From Adiantum capillus-veneris (taxonomy: Eukaryota; Streptophyta; Polypodiopsida; Polypodiales; Pteridaceae): a stretch of 64,000 bases of DNA. The number at the start of each line of letters is the position of its first letter. The first letter of the stretch is position 1. The position numbers and the translations under genes are program-made. The stretch covers positions 106,952,087 through 107,016,086 of the forward strand of contig CM043964.1 of assembly GCA_014529385.2 (NCBI GenBank), in the 5' to 3' direction. Of this stretch, positions 62,964-64,000 are shown piece after piece. The notes under the pieces were generated by a model. The model was not told the DNA's origin and made no database searches. It saw only the letters and a program-made list of their open reading frames with translations.

Positions 62964-64000
62964 CCCTAACATAATAGAACCATTCCGTACCATCAGATGA
63001 TCATTCGGCTGGGGTCAAGGGGGTCCTCAGTAGAGAATTAGGGTTTTTTGGGAACGGCCAGAATTCTGACCTGACTCCGCACATGGCTTGCTAATGAGGC
63101 TCATATACAATGTATTTGATTGGTTTGGAGAAATCCATCAAGTAAAGCCCTTGAAAAGCGAAAAATAGCTCGAAGGTTACAAAGTGTCAATTTCGACATA
63201 CGAGGCCAAACTGACTCCAAATGAGCCAAAATTGGAGAGGTAGCTTCACGATGAGGTTACAGACAAGTCTAAAGCCTCGAAGTTGCCGACCAACCTAACA
63301 GTCAGAGTAATCACAAAAAATGGTGAATTCAGAGTCGATAGAGCACAAAGTGGTGCCGGCATGACCCAAACTTGACCAAATTCAATTTAGGACTTGTATT
63401 AGGTGTATGAAATATGTTTAGGTCAAAATTTATGTGAAATGCAAAGTTTCTGTCACTGTTGTATATAATCACGATTATTTACTTTTGTAACATTTTTTCA
63501 TGGAAATTGTCAATTCACCTCACCTATCATGTGTACACACCTATTGCATGCCGAAAATCAAGTATGAGCTAAAATGACCACCCTTTACTTGCAAAATTAC
63601 CAAAAAACGCCAAAATTTGGGTTATGAGCAACTTTTTTTAATCCAAAGCACCTCATAATTTATACCCAAGGTCTATACCATGCCTAGAATCATTCTATGC
63701 CAAAAAATGTCATTTTGGGAAGAAAAGTTAATAATCGCGATTATTTACTTTTTGGCCAAAATGGGGCAATTTTGAAAATTTGTCATCATACATCCAAAGT
63801 ACATGATGTGATAAGCCCACTAGCCAATTTTGAGTCAATTTGGATTTCAAAATCTTAAATTTCCTTTATATCTACTGTTTTAGAGACCTAAAGCCAAAAT
63901 CTGGTACCATTTTCACCCTGTACATCCAAATGAACCCAAATTTCCCTCAGAGCATGTAATTGGCACACACTTCAAGCCTATAAAGCCAAAATTGCAAAAA
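62964..64000 (+). repeat. B post-pol spacer, right part, with palindromes
   Basis: Two copies of the B palindrome: 63461-63482 (imperfect, CACG centre) and 63727-63748 (one arm change), 266 bp apart. The block ATAAGCCCAC...ATTTGGAT about 62-85 bp after the second copy matches the leader array near 276-310, in the same orientation. No gene seen; the window ends here. Confidence 0.75.

Larger units (their letters stand above)
1..64000 (+). mobile_element. Gypsy element B (host of all insertions; both LTRs outside the window)
   Basis: Removing the four direct insertions (1741-6961, 8664-31825, 36871-45685, 48551-62963, each with one 5-bp duplicate) leaves about 12.4 kb that reads in order as one plus-strand Ty3/gypsy element: leader with palindromes, gag, ORF2 and retropepsin, RT, RNase H, integrase, a retropepsin remnant, a tail, and a spacer with palindromes. 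Reading frames join across each insertion; for example gag runs into ORF2 in frame across the A insertion. The plan and protein sequence match element A in this window. B is old: frames are broken many times and the RT active site is mutated. Neither LTR is present; by analogy with A the extra 3' ORFs would lie beyond the right edge. Confidence 0.88.

Overview
The window is plant nuclear DNA made entirely of nested LTR retrotransposons. I see no host gene, tRNA, rRNA or organelle sequence. The plant origin is inferred from Ty1/copia elements primed by initiator-Met tRNA, a Ty3/gypsy chromovirus with a C-terminal chromodomain, and Tat/Athila-like gypsy elements with tRNA-Asp-like primer sites. 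The nesting depth suggests a large, repeat-rich genome; the species cannot be read from the sequence.

Layout. The whole window lies inside one old, decayed plus-strand gypsy element (B), whose LTRs are off both edges. B sequence occupies 1-1740, 6962-8663, 31826-36870, 45686-48550 and 62964-64000, about 12.4 kb after removing insertions. Four insertions split it, each with a 5-bp target-site duplication: Copia-1 (1741-6961, minus, TAACG), gypsy A (8664-31825, minus, GAATC), chromovirus C (36871-45685, minus, TTTCC) and non-autonomous gypsy D (48551-62963, minus, CCCTA). Two of these carry further insertions: Copia-2 (27481-31751, plus, TTTAT) sits in the 5' LTR of A, and the gag-only element E (52610-58970, minus, ACGG) sits in D.

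The main interest is the A/B/D family. A is about 18.9 kb without its insertion and has long open frames. In element order: LTR, tRNA-Asp-like primer site, 1.4-kb leader with palindromes, gag, ORF2 with a first retropepsin, ORF3 with reverse transcriptase, RNase H, two tandem zinc-binding (H2C2) modules, integrase and a second retropepsin, a tail with IWVPK-like repeats, an internal polypurine tract, a 2.8-kb spacer with a second palindrome array, two extra ORFs (288 and 771 aa), a terminal polypurine tract and LTR. B has the same plan but is full of stops and frameshifts. D keeps gag, the first retropepsin and the tail, but has no RT, RNase H, integrase or second retropepsin.

A and B carry palindromes at similar places in a related periodic unit of about 284-290 bp, but the palindrome differs: half-site AGACATCATACG in A, GTAAATAATCG in B. 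Two retropepsins, duplicated integrase zinc modules, family-specific palindrome arrays on both sides of the coding region, and two extra 3' ORFs are the best candidates for an undescribed system. Novelty could not be tested here.
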